A stretch of DNA of 20,000 nucleotides from Firmicutes bacterium UBA3910 (GTDB taxonomy: Bacteria > Bacillota > Limnochordia > Darwinibacteriales > Darwinibacteriaceae): contig DGFC01000103.1 of NCBI GenBank assembly GCA_002391465.1, positions 861 to 20,860 of the forward strand. Direction: 5' to 3'. Position 1 is the first letter of the stretch. Every line of letters starts with the position of its first letter. This document shows positions 7,814-15,492 of this stretch, one piece after another. The translations under genes were made by a program, and so were the position numbers. The notes beneath the pieces were generated by a model. The model saw nothing but the letters and a program-made list of their open reading frames with translations. It made no database searches and was not told the DNA's origin.

Positions 7814-8860
7814 TTATTGCATAGACGCAACAAGATCAGTGATTACCCCTCCAATTTGGTTGAGGGGCAGAATGTAATCTGCATTTCCCTCTTCCGCAAT
7901 TACCCGCGGCATACTGTAAATCGTCGATGTGCTCTTATCCTGAGCAATCGTTACACCACCTGCCTGCTTAATGATGGCCATGCCCCTCGCTCCATCACGT
8001 CCCATACCGGTGAGAATCACGCCCACTATCTTGGTCTTAAAAACCTCAGGTAGTGTTTCCATGGTAATATCAATGGCGGGCCGCAGGAACATGACCCTTT
8101 CTTCCTGGCTCAAGATGATGCGGCGTTCAGAGTTGATACGTAGATGGTAATCTCCGGGGGCGACGAGTACCTGGCCGTTGCGAACCAGGTCTCCGTTTTC
8201 AGCCTCTTTAACAGGAACGGGAAAGAGGGAATTCAAACGTTCGGCGAAGCTGCGGGTAAAATCCTTCGGCATGTGCTGCACCACTACTATTCCAGCGGGC
8301 AGATTAGGGGGGATATCGCTCAACACGGTCTCGACCGCCCTTGGACCGCCCGTGGAGGAGCCGATTATCACCAGGGTCTCCGCTGCCTCGGTGGGAGGCT
8401 TGGGAAAGGACCTCGGTTTGGGCTTCAAAACCAAGGTGTCCGGACGCTCCTTTTTGGCAAAGCGTGCGGTGGCTGCCAGCCGTATCTTTTCCACGATTTC
8501 TTCAGCGATTTTATCTATATCAAGGGATATGGGTCCGGATGGTTTCGCAATGAAATCAACCGCTCCCAGCGATAGGGCTTGGATGGTAGTTTCTGATCCC
8601 TTTTTCGTTCGGGTGCTCAGCATAACCACAGGCATTGGTTTCTCATTCATAATAGCCCGCAGTGTTTCTATACCATCTAGGACCGGCATTTCCACATCGA
8701 GGGTAACCACATCAACTTCCAACTGTTCCAATTTGCGCAGGGCATCTCGCCCATTTCGTGCCGTACCCGCCACTTCAAGATCCGGTTGAGAGCTGATGAT
8801 TTCCGAGATCATTTTTCGCATGAAGGCACTGTCATCTACGATCAAAACCTTAATGGTCAT
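7814..8860 (-). CDS. cheB: Chemotaxis response regulator protein-glutamate methylesterase CheB
   Basis: CheB removes methyl groups from (and deamidates) chemoreceptors after phosphorylation by CheA. Numbering from the ATG at 8860 (348 aa), the receiver domain has the acidic pair near residues 9-10 (VDDSAFMRKM), phospho-acceptor D55 in TLDVEMP and the Lys in AKPSG. A linker of about 30 residues leads to the esterase domain with the triad S169 (IGSSTGGP), H196 (VVQHMP) and D289 (TGMGRDGA). A GTG at 8872 is in frame, but GAGGTGAT lies 7 nt before the ATG at 8860 and that start gives the standard N-terminus. The cheD stop (TGA, 8876-8874) overlaps that ribosome binding site. cheR follows, as often seen. 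Confidence 0.96.
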   Translation of the reverse strand: MTIKVLIVDDSAFMRKMISEIISSQPDLEVAGTARNGRDALRKLEQLEVDVVTLDVEMPVLDGIETLRAIMNEKPMPVVMLSTRTKKGSETTIQALSLGAVDFIAKPSGPISLDIDKIAEEIVEKIRLAATARFAKKERPDTLVLKPKPRSFPKPPTEAAETLVIIGSSTGGPRAVETVLSDIPPNLPAGIVVVQHMPKDFTRSFAERLNSLFPVPVKEAENGDLVRNGQVLVAPGDYHLRINSERRIILSQEERVMFLRPAIDITMETLPEVFKTKIVGVILTGMGRDGARGMAIIKQAGGVTIAQDKSTSTIYSMPRVIAEEGNADYILPLNQIGGVITDLVASMQ

Positions 8861-8873
8861 GTTGTCTATCACC

Positions 8874-9353
8874 TCATATCCGAACGGGAGTTTTTCCTAT
8901 GGCGGTAACTGTAACAGACCCATCGGCAACGGAAAAACGCATCTTTCTTCCATGGCTCCCCTGTACAGCTTGTCCCGTGATGGGTACTCCGGCGGCCTGC
9001 AGGTGCTCTCGTACCGCAATCACATTCTGCTCACCGATGCTTATACTATTCGGGTTGAGGTTGCTAAAAAGATTCGCGCCTCCTGCCATTTTCGCTTCCA
9101 AACGGTGCTTAACAGCCCCGAGTTTGAGTGCCTCTTGGATCATGGCGGGAATTGCCGTGTCTGCGTACTTGCCGGGTAAGGCGTCCCGATCATTGGGCCG
9201 CTGTTTGGGTAAAAAAATATGACCCATCACACCTACCTTAGCTTGTGCGTCATACATCGTTACCCCTACACAGGAGCCAAGACCCACCGTTGTAAGAAAG
9301 CCTTCTGTTTTCAGTGCTCTAATTTGACCCATATTAACAAAGACTTCTACCAT
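8874..9353 (-). CDS. cheD: Chemoreceptor glutamine deamidase CheD
   Basis: CheD deamidates specific glutamines of chemoreceptors. In the Bacillus/Thermotoga system it also binds CheC and boosts its CheY-P phosphatase activity, forming a feedback loop. At 159 aa it has the usual length. The papain-like catalytic residues described for the Thermotoga enzyme (Thr, Cys, His) are matched by T22, C28 (VGLGSCVGVTMYD) and H45 (GVMGHIFLP). The ATG start overlaps the cheC stop by one base (TAATG) and is preceded by GGAGG 7 nt upstream, so cheC and cheD are tightly coupled, which fits their physical partnership. Confidence 0.96.
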   Translation of the reverse strand: MVEVFVNMGQIRALKTEGFLTTVGLGSCVGVTMYDAQAKVGVMGHIFLPKQRPNDRDALPGKYADTAIPAMIQEALKLGAVKHRLEAKMAGGANLFSNLNPNSISIGEQNVIAVREHLQAAGVPITGQAVQGSHGRKMRFSVADGSVTVTAIGKTPVRI

Positions 9354-9952
9354 TATTCCGCCTCCAGGCCTAAGATCCGGGCAACACGGGCAAAGTCTTC
9401 CTCGTCGGGGAGGAAAATGATGTTGCCCTCGATGGCTTTACCTTGGGCGGAGAACTCGGTACGAATGAGAGTTACATCACTGGTGACCTCGGCTCCAGCC
9501 AGAACACTCTGCCATACCGCACCTGCCATGTCGATAGCTAACGCCGGAATGCTGGGGATCATCAATAACCCAGTCATCTTGGACAAAGCGTTAAGGTAAG
9601 AAGTAATCATAATATTGCCAATCTCCTGAAGTGCAGAACGCTCCAATTCCCCCAACTCTTCCCCGTCGAACTCTCCTGTAAGCAGTTCGACCAACAGCAG
9701 TGCGCTCTCATAGGGCATGAGAAATGCCATATATCCTTTCACATCGCCGGAGATGACAATGAAAATGCCGGCGACGATCTGCTCTAACCCACCTATGTAC
9801 TCTGCCAATTCTTCAAAGGGCAGCATCTGGGCATCGGGCGTGACCAAGCGGAACAGCTTTCCATGCAGCATTTGGGACAAGGCAGTAGTTGCGTGTCCGG
9901 TACCTATGTTGGCTAACTCTTTGAGAAAATCGAGCCTAGCTGAATTATTCAA
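9353..9952 (-). CDS. cheC: CheY-P phosphatase CheC
   Basis: CheC dephosphorylates CheY-P and is the partner of CheD. At 199 aa it is close to the Bacillus protein. It has the two pseudo-symmetric phosphatase motifs of the CheC/CheX/FliY family: D8-X3-E12-X2-N15 in DFLKELANIGTGHATTALS, and E110-X2-N113 in SALQEIGNIMITSYLNALS. Both centres therefore look active. The start is a TTG at 9952; no ATG is available nearby, and an AGGGGGA ribosome binding site lies 6 nt upstream. The TAG stop of cheY overlaps that site. cheD follows with a 1-nt overlap. Confidence 0.95.
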   Translation of the reverse strand: MNNSARLDFLKELANIGTGHATTALSQMLHGKLFRLVTPDAQMLPFEELAEYIGGLEQIVAGIFIVISGDVKGYMAFLMPYESALLLVELLTGEFDGEELGELERSALQEIGNIMITSYLNALSKMTGLLMIPSIPALAIDMAGAVWQSVLAGAEVTSDVTLIRTEFSAQGKAIEGNIIFLPDEEDFARVARILGLEAE

Positions 9953-9963
9953 TGCCTATCCCC

Positions 9964-10326
9964 CTAAGCACCTATTTTGCGCAGGGACTCAACCACCCGT
10001 TCTGCATCGAAGGGCTTAACCAGAAAGTCCTTGGCTCCGGCACTAAGGGCTTCGATAACCATGGGTTTTTGCCCCATAGCACTACAGACGATAATCTTCG
10101 CATTGGGATCGATTTTCATGATCTCCTTAATAGCGGTAATGCCGTCCATTCTTGGCATTGTGATGTCCATGGTGACCATGTCAGGTTTCAGTTCCTTGTA
10201 TAGCTCAACCGCTTCCTTGCCGTCACCCGCTTCGCCCACTACTTCGTAGCCGTGTTTTTCGATTACATTGCGCAGTGTCATGCGCATGAAGGCAGTATCA
10301 TCCGTGATCAGCACCGTTTTGGCCAT
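9964..10326 (-). CDS. cheY: Chemotaxis response regulator CheY
   Basis: A single-domain receiver (120 aa) that, when phosphorylated by CheA, binds the flagellar switch proteins FliM/FliY. All active-site residues are present: acidic pair D9-D10 (ITDDTAFMR), phospho-acceptor D54 (TMDITMP), S82 (VCSAMG) and K104 (LVKPF). There is no output domain. It lies between cheA and cheC. The ribosome binding site AGGAGATGA contains the TGA stop of cheA, so CheY production is coupled to its kinase. The central place in the chemotaxis unit and Bacillus-like length and spacing favour CheY over a generic receiver such as Spo0F. Confidence 0.95.
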   Translation of the reverse strand: MAKTVLITDDTAFMRMTLRNVIEKHGYEVVGEAGDGKEAVELYKELKPDMVTMDITMPRMDGITAIKEIMKIDPNAKIIVCSAMGQKPMVIEALSAGAKDFLVKPFDAERVVESLRKIGA

Positions 10327-10330
10327 TTGC

Positions 10331-12325
10331 TCATCTCCTGTCTAATAATGTACTGTTATCGAGTATAAGGGCGACATTGCCGTTACCCAAAACGGTTGCG
10401 CCAGTAATGCCCGGAATATCCTTGACAACGCCGCTTAGGGATTTGATTACGATCTCTTGCTGACCGATGAGGTCTTCCACGATAAAGCCGACTTTTTCTC
10501 CCCGAATGTCGAGGATAATTACCTGGAGAAGATCGGACCCAACATAGGGTGTAAAGCCTAGGCATTCGGCCAGATCAAAGAGGGGCAGAACCTCGTTGCG
10601 CAGCATGATCACATTATGCTGTTGAATCGTTTTGGTTTCGCTGCGCATAACTTGGATATTCTCCCTCACAGCCTGGAGGGGAACTGCCAAAATCTCTCCA
10701 TCGGCTACAACTAACAAGGCCTTGATAATGGCTAATGTTAGCGGGAGTTTTATGGTGGTTGTAAGTGACTGACCCGGCTCTGACTGCATTTCTATCGTCC
10801 CACTCAATGACTCTACCGTGGACCGAACAGCGTCTAGACCAACCCCCCGACCGGATAGATCAGTTATCTCTTGAGCAGTACTGAAACCGGGACTGAACAA
10901 GAACTCCACTGCCTCTGCCATACTGAGTTCTTCCGTCCCGTCGGCCAGTAATCCCGTCTCTATAGCTTTGGACCGTATCCGCTCCACGTCTAGGCCCTTA
11001 CCATCATCACTTATCTCAATCAAAATATGGCTGCCTTCATGGCGTGCACCTAGGCGAATGGTACCTGCTGCAGGTTTGCCCTTAGCGATACGTTCTTCCT
11101 CGGGCTCTAGGCCATGGTCAATGGAGTTACGGATAAGATGGACCAAGGGATCGGCAATCTGATTTACAATGGAACGATCCAATTCAGTCATTTCACCGAA
11201 TATCTCGAGGTTAATGCGTTTTCCGCTGGATTGGGCAAAATCCCTGACCATACGGGGGAATCTATCAAAGACCTGTTTGAGGGGAACCATCCTCAAACTC
11301 ATGGCTGCATACTGCAGCTCGGTTGTTACCCGGTCCAGCTGGAGCAACACGTTTTTCTGCTCCGAGTTTTCACCCACATCGGCTATCTCCATAACCTGAG
11401 TTCGGCTAATTACAAGTTCACCCACCAAATTGATAAGCTTGTCCAAACGTTCCGTTTCAACCCGTACCAGAGCCTCACTCCGGTGATGGCGGGATGGAAC
11501 GGTTTTGGTCTCGACTGCTGCCGCAGCCTCATCGGACTCAGCCACAGGTTCCGGCTCCTCAGCGATACCAATTATTTCCTCACCGTTTCCTAAACGGACC
11601 GGCGCTACACTGACTCCATCAATTTCAGAAATTCCCTCAATAATGGAGCGTATTTCACTGGGAGACTCCTTAGTAAGAATGATGATACCAAATTCCAGGT
11701 CAAACTGTTCCTCTTCCAAATCTTGAATGGAAGGGTTAGTCTGGATAATAGTGCCCACCGCTTCGAGAGCCTGAAATACTGTATAGACTCGGACAGATTT
11801 GAGCAGAGTCTTTGGACGTAAACTCACTATTATCTCATAGGCATTGAATCCTTGTTCTATACCCTGCTTCACAGTTTCGCGGCTGAACTCATCTAGGTCA
11901 ACACTGACTACCTCGGGCTCAGTGGCAGACTCTTCCTCAATGGCGCTCCGCCTCGAGATGAGGGCGCGCAGAGCGGCCAATTCGTTGCTGAAGGAACCAA
12001 TTGGCTCATCGCTAATCGTTTGTTCTAGCAAAACCTCTAATGTGTCAACTGCCTGGAAAAGGACGTTGATCACGTGGGTGTCAACTCTCAGCTCGTTAAG
12101 GCGTAGGAGATCAAGCACGCTTTCCATCTCATGTGTAAATTCGGCCAGTTCGTCAAAACCCATGGTGCCAGCCATGCCCTTTAGGCTGTGTGCTGCCCGG
12201 AACATCTCATCTAAGATGGCCTTGTTGGCTGGATCCTTTTCAAAATCAAGTAGGTCGTTGTTTAAAGCCTGGAGATAATCCCGGGCCTCTGCGGCAAATA
12301 CGTCCTTGAACGCACTGATATCCAT
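10331..12325 (-). CDS. cheA: Chemotaxis histidine kinase CheA
   Basis: CheA phosphorylates CheY and CheB in response to receptor/CheW signalling. The 664-aa protein has all five domains. P1 (1-105) has phospho-accepting H46 in RAAHSLKGMAGT. P2 (about 155-245) is of the Thermotoga/Bacillus kind (LLKSVRVYTVFQALEAVG...PSIQDLEEEQFDLEF). P3 dimerisation helices start near 284 (LVRVETERLDKLINLVGELV). The P4 kinase has N box LVHLIRNSIDHG (394-405), G1 DDGKGLD (440-446), F box LFSPGFS and G2 GRGVGLD (492-498). P5 (about 525-664) is CheW-like. The linker around 250-280 is acidic and Ala-rich. The ATG at 12325 has AAGGGGG 6 nt upstream, overlapping the TAA stop of fliY. Confidence 0.97.
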   Translation of the reverse strand: MDISAFKDVFAAEARDYLQALNNDLLDFEKDPANKAILDEMFRAAHSLKGMAGTMGFDELAEFTHEMESVLDLLRLNELRVDTHVINVLFQAVDTLEVLLEQTISDEPIGSFSNELAALRALISRRSAIEEESATEPEVVSVDLDEFSRETVKQGIEQGFNAYEIIVSLRPKTLLKSVRVYTVFQALEAVGTIIQTNPSIQDLEEEQFDLEFGIIILTKESPSEIRSIIEGISEIDGVSVAPVRLGNGEEIIGIAEEPEPVAESDEAAAAVETKTVPSRHHRSEALVRVETERLDKLINLVGELVISRTQVMEIADVGENSEQKNVLLQLDRVTTELQYAAMSLRMVPLKQVFDRFPRMVRDFAQSSGKRINLEIFGEMTELDRSIVNQIADPLVHLIRNSIDHGLEPEEERIAKGKPAAGTIRLGARHEGSHILIEISDDGKGLDVERIRSKAIETGLLADGTEELSMAEAVEFLFSPGFSTAQEITDLSGRGVGLDAVRSTVESLSGTIEMQSEPGQSLTTTIKLPLTLAIIKALLVVADGEILAVPLQAVRENIQVMRSETKTIQQHNVIMLRNEVLPLFDLAECLGFTPYVGSDLLQVIILDIRGEKVGFIVEDLIGQQEIVIKSLSGVVKDIPGITGATVLGNGNVALILDNSTLLDRR

Positions 12326-12336
12326 GAACTTCCCCC

Positions 12337-13440
12337 TTACCGTATACTACCTATGCGGTCCCTCTGTGTAGCTATTTCTGTGATGCGGACACCAAACTGC
12401 TCGCCCACGACAACCACTTCACCGCGGGCTACTAACGTATCGTTGGCGTAGAGTTCTATTGGTTCGCCGTGCAGGGAATCTAATTCCATAATATGGCCGG
12501 GGCCCAGCCTTAGAATGTTTTCAATGGACATCTTAGTCCGCCCAAGAACCGCCCTAACCTGAACAGGTATATCACGAATGAGATCGATGTTGATGTTCCC
12601 CAAGTCCCTAGGCAGCTCTTCCACAGTCACAACCGTCTCCGGCTGCGCTCCCACACTAGGTTGCTCTTTAAGGACAGACCAAGAAGCGGCAGATACTTCC
12701 GGTTCCAGCTCCATTTCCTCTTCTTCCCCAGGCATCAGGCTGGAAACCATAGCCTTAGCAAAATCAACGTCCACCACCTGCAGAATCGAACTATCCACCA
12801 GATCCTGAATCTCCATCCTAAAGGTTATAGCTACCACTGGTTTCTCGTCGGGTATATCCTCCACCAATGGATCTTCGGACAAGTCTTTCCGCGATGTACT
12901 GGGTGGAGTGATCTCTATAAAACGGCCAAACAGCTCAGACATTGCAGTTGACGCCGACCCCATCATCATATTCATCGCTTCGGTCACGGCACTAAGATAA
13001 ATCTCACTGAGTTCTTCAGGTAGGTTAGTGCCATCTTCGCCCATCATGAGATTGCCAATTACGAGAGCGTCTCGCTCACGGATCACCAGGAAGTTTTCTC
13101 CCTTGAGCCCATCGGAATAGTTCACGTTTACCACTATGCACGGAATGGGATAGGACTCACTTAGTTTACGCGGGGTGGTGATGTGTACGGAAGGTACCGT
13201 AATACTCACCTTGCGGTTGACCAGAGTGCTCAAAGCTGTAGCAGCAGATCCCATGGAAATGTTGCCAATCTCCGCCAGAGTATCCTGCTCTTCTGCAGTA
13301 AGAAACTCCGTTACATCGAAAGCGGAATAATCGTCTGAAGACTCCTGATCAGGCGTATCTTTCTCCGCCTCCTGCGTTGCGCCCCGATGCTGCGCCAGAA
13401 GGGCATCCAATTCTTCTTGAGATAACATGTCTTCAGCCAT
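12337..13440 (-). CDS. fliY: Flagellar motor switch phosphatase FliY
   Basis: FliY is the Gram-positive switch component that fuses a CheC-like CheY-P phosphatase to a FliN domain; it sits in the C-ring. At 367 aa it is close to the Bacillus protein. The N-terminal peptide MLSQEELDALLAQ resembles that of FliM and should bind CheY-P. The CheC-like domain (about 45-235) has both motifs intact: D53-X3-E57-X2-N60 (DTLAEIGNISMGSAA) and S150-X3-E154-X2-N157 (SAVTEAMNMMMGSAS). An acidic linker follows, then a FliN/SpoA domain in the last 85 residues (RDIPVQVRAVLGRTKMSIENILRLGPG). The start ATG directly abuts the fliM stop (TAGATG), with an AAGGGGG site inside the end of fliM. Confidence 0.96.
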   Translation of the reverse strand: MAEDMLSQEELDALLAQHRGATQEAEKDTPDQESSDDYSAFDVTEFLTAEEQDTLAEIGNISMGSAATALSTLVNRKVSITVPSVHITTPRKLSESYPIPCIVVNVNYSDGLKGENFLVIRERDALVIGNLMMGEDGTNLPEELSEIYLSAVTEAMNMMMGSASTAMSELFGRFIEITPPSTSRKDLSEDPLVEDIPDEKPVVAITFRMEIQDLVDSSILQVVDVDFAKAMVSSLMPGEEEEMELEPEVSAASWSVLKEQPSVGAQPETVVTVEELPRDLGNINIDLIRDIPVQVRAVLGRTKMSIENILRLGPGHIMELDSLHGEPIELYANDTLVARGEVVVVGEQFGVRITEIATQRDRIGSIR

Positions 13441-14430
13441 CTAAATGCCCCCTTCTCCCGATTCTGGTTCGCAGACAGACGTGATTACAACTCCCAAATG
13501 GGTTCCTAGGCGTCCCGGTGTTCCCTTGAACTTTGTGACCTTGCCCACCTTAATATCCAGTGTCTCAGTCTTCTTGCGGTCAAGGGGGATCACGTCACCA
13601 ACGGCTAAGCCTAACAGATCCTGCACTGCAACGATGGCCGTGCCCAGTTCCACTTCCAAAGGGACAATGGCTGAACGCACTTTGGCCTTCAGCACTTCGA
13701 TATTCGTTGGATCGGGCTTGTGCAGTGACTCGAACATGCGGATCTGGGTCAGATCTTTCATGATTGGTTCGAGCATACGGTGAGGTAAGCAGATGTTAAT
13801 CATATCCGAAACCCCGTTCAGTTCAAGGCGCAATGTAACCAAGGCGATGACATCGCGGTCACTGGCCAATTGGAGAAACTGCGGATTACTCTCCATATAA
13901 TCCAGTTCGAAAAGGAGCTCTGCCACGTCCTTCCAAGCATCACCAAGTAGGGATGTGAACACGCTGATAACTTGACGCCGCAACACCGCAGCTTCAATAT
14001 CCGTTAAACCCCTGGAACTGCTCATGGGCACCCCATCCCCGCCGCAAAGGCGATCGTGGAGCAGAAAAGCAATATCCGGCGTAAACTGCAGAACAGCATA
14101 GCCCTCCAAAGGCTCCACTGTAAGGATGCTCAAAACGGACGGGTTGGGTAAAGAACTGACAAAATCACCAAACGCCAACTGTTCCACTGAATGGACACGC
14201 ATTTCCAGTCTATTACGCAGTTTAGCGGACATGAGACCAGAATAGGTCCTAGAAAACTGATCATGGATTCTGTGCAATGCGCGCAGATGTTCTTTGGAAA
14301 ACTTATTCGGTTTAGTAAAATCGTATAACGGTTCGCCTTCCTCTTCAGGTTCCTGCTCTAATGCCGCATCGGGCTGTGCTACAGCTCTAATAAGCATATC
14401 GATTTCTTCCTGGGAAAGGATATCCTGCAC
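13441..14430 (-). CDS. fliM: Flagellar motor switch protein FliM
   Basis: FliM forms the flagellar C-ring, binds CheY-P and sets rotation direction. The N-terminal CheY-binding peptide reads MQDILSQEEIDMLIRAV. The middle domain is CheC-like but without the phosphatase residues and carries the CGGDG motif near residue 133. The C-terminal SpoA domain contains LEVELGTAIVAVQDLLGLAVGDVIPLD. Two in-frame GTG codons exist. The one at 14439 lies within the ribosome binding site itself, while the one at 14430 is 8 nt after AAAGGAGG and gives the family's usual N-terminus, so I choose 14430 (329 aa). A candidate sigma-D promoter lies just upstream. fliY follows with no gap. Confidence 0.95.
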   Translation of the reverse strand: MQDILSQEEIDMLIRAVAQPDAALEQEPEEEGEPLYDFTKPNKFSKEHLRALHRIHDQFSRTYSGLMSAKLRNRLEMRVHSVEQLAFGDFVSSLPNPSVLSILTVEPLEGYAVLQFTPDIAFLLHDRLCGGDGVPMSSSRGLTDIEAAVLRRQVISVFTSLLGDAWKDVAELLFELDYMESNPQFLQLASDRDVIALVTLRLELNGVSDMINICLPHRMLEPIMKDLTQIRMFESLHKPDPTNIEVLKAKVRSAIVPLEVELGTAIVAVQDLLGLAVGDVIPLDRKKTETLDIKVGKVTKFKGTPGRLGTHLGVVITSVCEPESGEGGI

Positions 14431-14472
14431 CGAATCCACCTCCTTTGCTGCGGCAAAAACCCCTCTACTTAT

Positions 14473-14499
14473 CTATCGACACAATCACTATAACCCTTA
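14473..14499 (-). promoter_or_regulatory. candidate sigma-D (sigma-28) promoter of fliM
   Basis: On the minus strand, TAAG at 14499-14496 is followed by exactly 15 nt and then GTCGATAG at 14480-14473. The motility sigma factor consensus is TAAA-N15-GCCGATAT, so this matches 3 of 4 and 6 of 8 bases at ideal spacing. It lies in the 75-nt gap after cheW. Transcription would start around 14466, leaving an untranslated leader of about 35 nt with the AAAGGAGG site. This would let the switch and chemotaxis genes be expressed separately from cheW. The call rests on sequence and position only. Confidence 0.6.
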
Positions 14500-14514
14500 A
14501 GCAGCGAGGGTCTC

Positions 14515-14997
14515 TCATTCTGCAACAGGCAGGCCATCAACCTCGCGTGGCAGTGTCTGCAGTTGAATCTGCTCTTCACTGGAGAGGATCTTGTCCACTT
14601 CCAGCAGAATCAAAAGTCGGTCATCTAGTTTCCCCACACCTGCTAGATAGTCCGCCCGTAAACCGGCGATGCTCGACGGCGGTGGTTCGACGGCGTCTTC
14701 CGGCAGACGGAGCGTTTCAGTAACGGCGTCAACGATGAACCCCACTTGGTTGCCGTCCACCTCAAAGATAATGATCCGTGTATCCTGCGTGTCTTCCTGT
14801 TTTGGTATACCAAAACGTTTACGCAGACAAATAACGGGGATCACCTCGCCGCGCAAGTTGGTAACCCCTTCGATATAGTCCTCTACGTGAGGCAGGCGGG
14901 TGATGTGGCGCGGTTTTACAATCTCCCGCACATCCGTAATTTCAACGCCAAATTCTTCTTCATTTAAGCGAAAAACCACCAATTGTCTCTCTTTCAT
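14515..14997 (-). CDS. cheW: Chemotaxis coupling protein CheW
   Basis: CheW links chemoreceptors to CheA in the signalling array. The protein is one CheW-like (SH3-like double barrel) domain: RQLVVFRLNEEEFGVEITDVREIVKPRHITRLP at the start, then NLRGEVIPVICLRKRFG, the classic segment contacting receptors and CheA, and VGKLDDRLLILLEVDKIL near the end. The frame opens at 15030, but the ATG at 14997 has AAGGGGG 5 nt upstream and gives 160 aa, so I choose it. It is the first gene after the spoVA terminator and precedes fliM by a gap that holds a candidate sigma-D promoter. No receptor gene is nearby. I could not identify a clear promoter in its 90-nt leader. Confidence 0.95.
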   Translation of the reverse strand: MKERQLVVFRLNEEEFGVEITDVREIVKPRHITRLPHVEDYIEGVTNLRGEVIPVICLRKRFGIPKQEDTQDTRIIIFEVDGNQVGFIVDAVTETLRLPEDAVEPPPSSIAGLRADYLAGVGKLDDRLLILLEVDKILSSEEQIQLQTLPREVDGLPVAE

Positions 14998-15081
14998 AAG
15001 ATCCCCCTTTTCCAAATCCCGCACGTACAAGCTCTCTTGATACTTCTACTCGTGGGAATGTTTTCCTTCTGGAAAGAGGAA

Positions 15082-15121
15082 TAAAAGAATCCCCGGATAC
15101 CCTCTGTACTGGCCGGGGATT
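15082..15121 (-). terminator. intrinsic terminator of the spoVA operon
   Basis: AATCCCCGG (15088-15096) pairs perfectly with CCGGGGATT (15113-15121), a GC-rich 9-bp stem with a 16-nt loop. In the minus direction it is followed by CTTTTATT. It begins 11 nt after the spoVAE stop, so it should end the spoVA transcript and insulate cheW. Confidence 0.8.
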
Positions 15122-15131
15122 GTGCTTCTCT

Positions 15132-15482
15132 TCACTTTTTCGGCTGTCTCAGTAGAGCGGTTAACGAGCTGAACACAACTGAGGCAGCTAGGCCGAGACC
15201 GGTTATCTCAAAGGCTCCCGTGAAAAGCCCCTCCCACCCAAGTCGCTCAGCCTCTGCCAGCATGCCTTTTGTAATCGAACTTCCAAAGCCCAGGACTGGA
15301 ACAAGTGCCCCCGCTCCAGCGAACTTTTGAAACGGTTCATACAACCCCACTCCGTTCAGGAGTGCTCCAAGGCATACTAGGGCCACAAGAATATGGGCAG
15401 CTTTGAGATTTGTTGTATCGAGTATAACCTGAGCCAAAGCACAGATCAGTCCTCCTGTGACAAAAGCAATCAGGTACTGCAT
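15132..15482 (-). CDS. spoVAE: Stage V sporulation protein AE (SpoVAEb type)
   Basis: A membrane protein of the SpoVA complex that moves Ca-dipicolinate into the developing spore and out during germination. It is 116 aa with three or four hydrophobic segments: YLIAFVTGGLICALAQVIL, then AAHILVALVCLGALLNGVGLY, then FAGAGALVPVLGFGSSITKGMLAEA, the hallmark shared with SpoVAC, and a final hydrophobic stretch ending in a basic tail. The start ATG lies 10 nt after the spoVAD stop, and TAGGGACG upstream combines that stop with the ribosome binding site. It is the last gene of the operon, followed by a terminator. Confidence 0.94.
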   Translation of the reverse strand: MQYLIAFVTGGLICALAQVILDTTNLKAAHILVALVCLGALLNGVGLYEPFQKFAGAGALVPVLGFGSSITKGMLAEAERLGWEGLFTGAFEITGLGLAASVVFSSLTALLRQPKK

Positions 15483-15492
15483 AGCAACGTCC

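Noticed and set aside
7801..7833. Longer cheR start overlapping the end of cheB
   Set aside because: The extra 11 residues do not match the family, and a good ribosome binding site stands before the ATG at 7800, giving the usual 256 aa.
8178..8789. 203-codon open frame on the plus strand
   Set aside because: Antisense to cheB, with a composition that mirrors the real gene; no start signal or family features.
14490..14514. ACCCT/AGGGT hairpin after cheW as a terminator
   Set aside because: The stem is only 5 bp, there is no T-run behind it in the minus direction, and its second arm overlaps the better-supported sigma-D -35 element.
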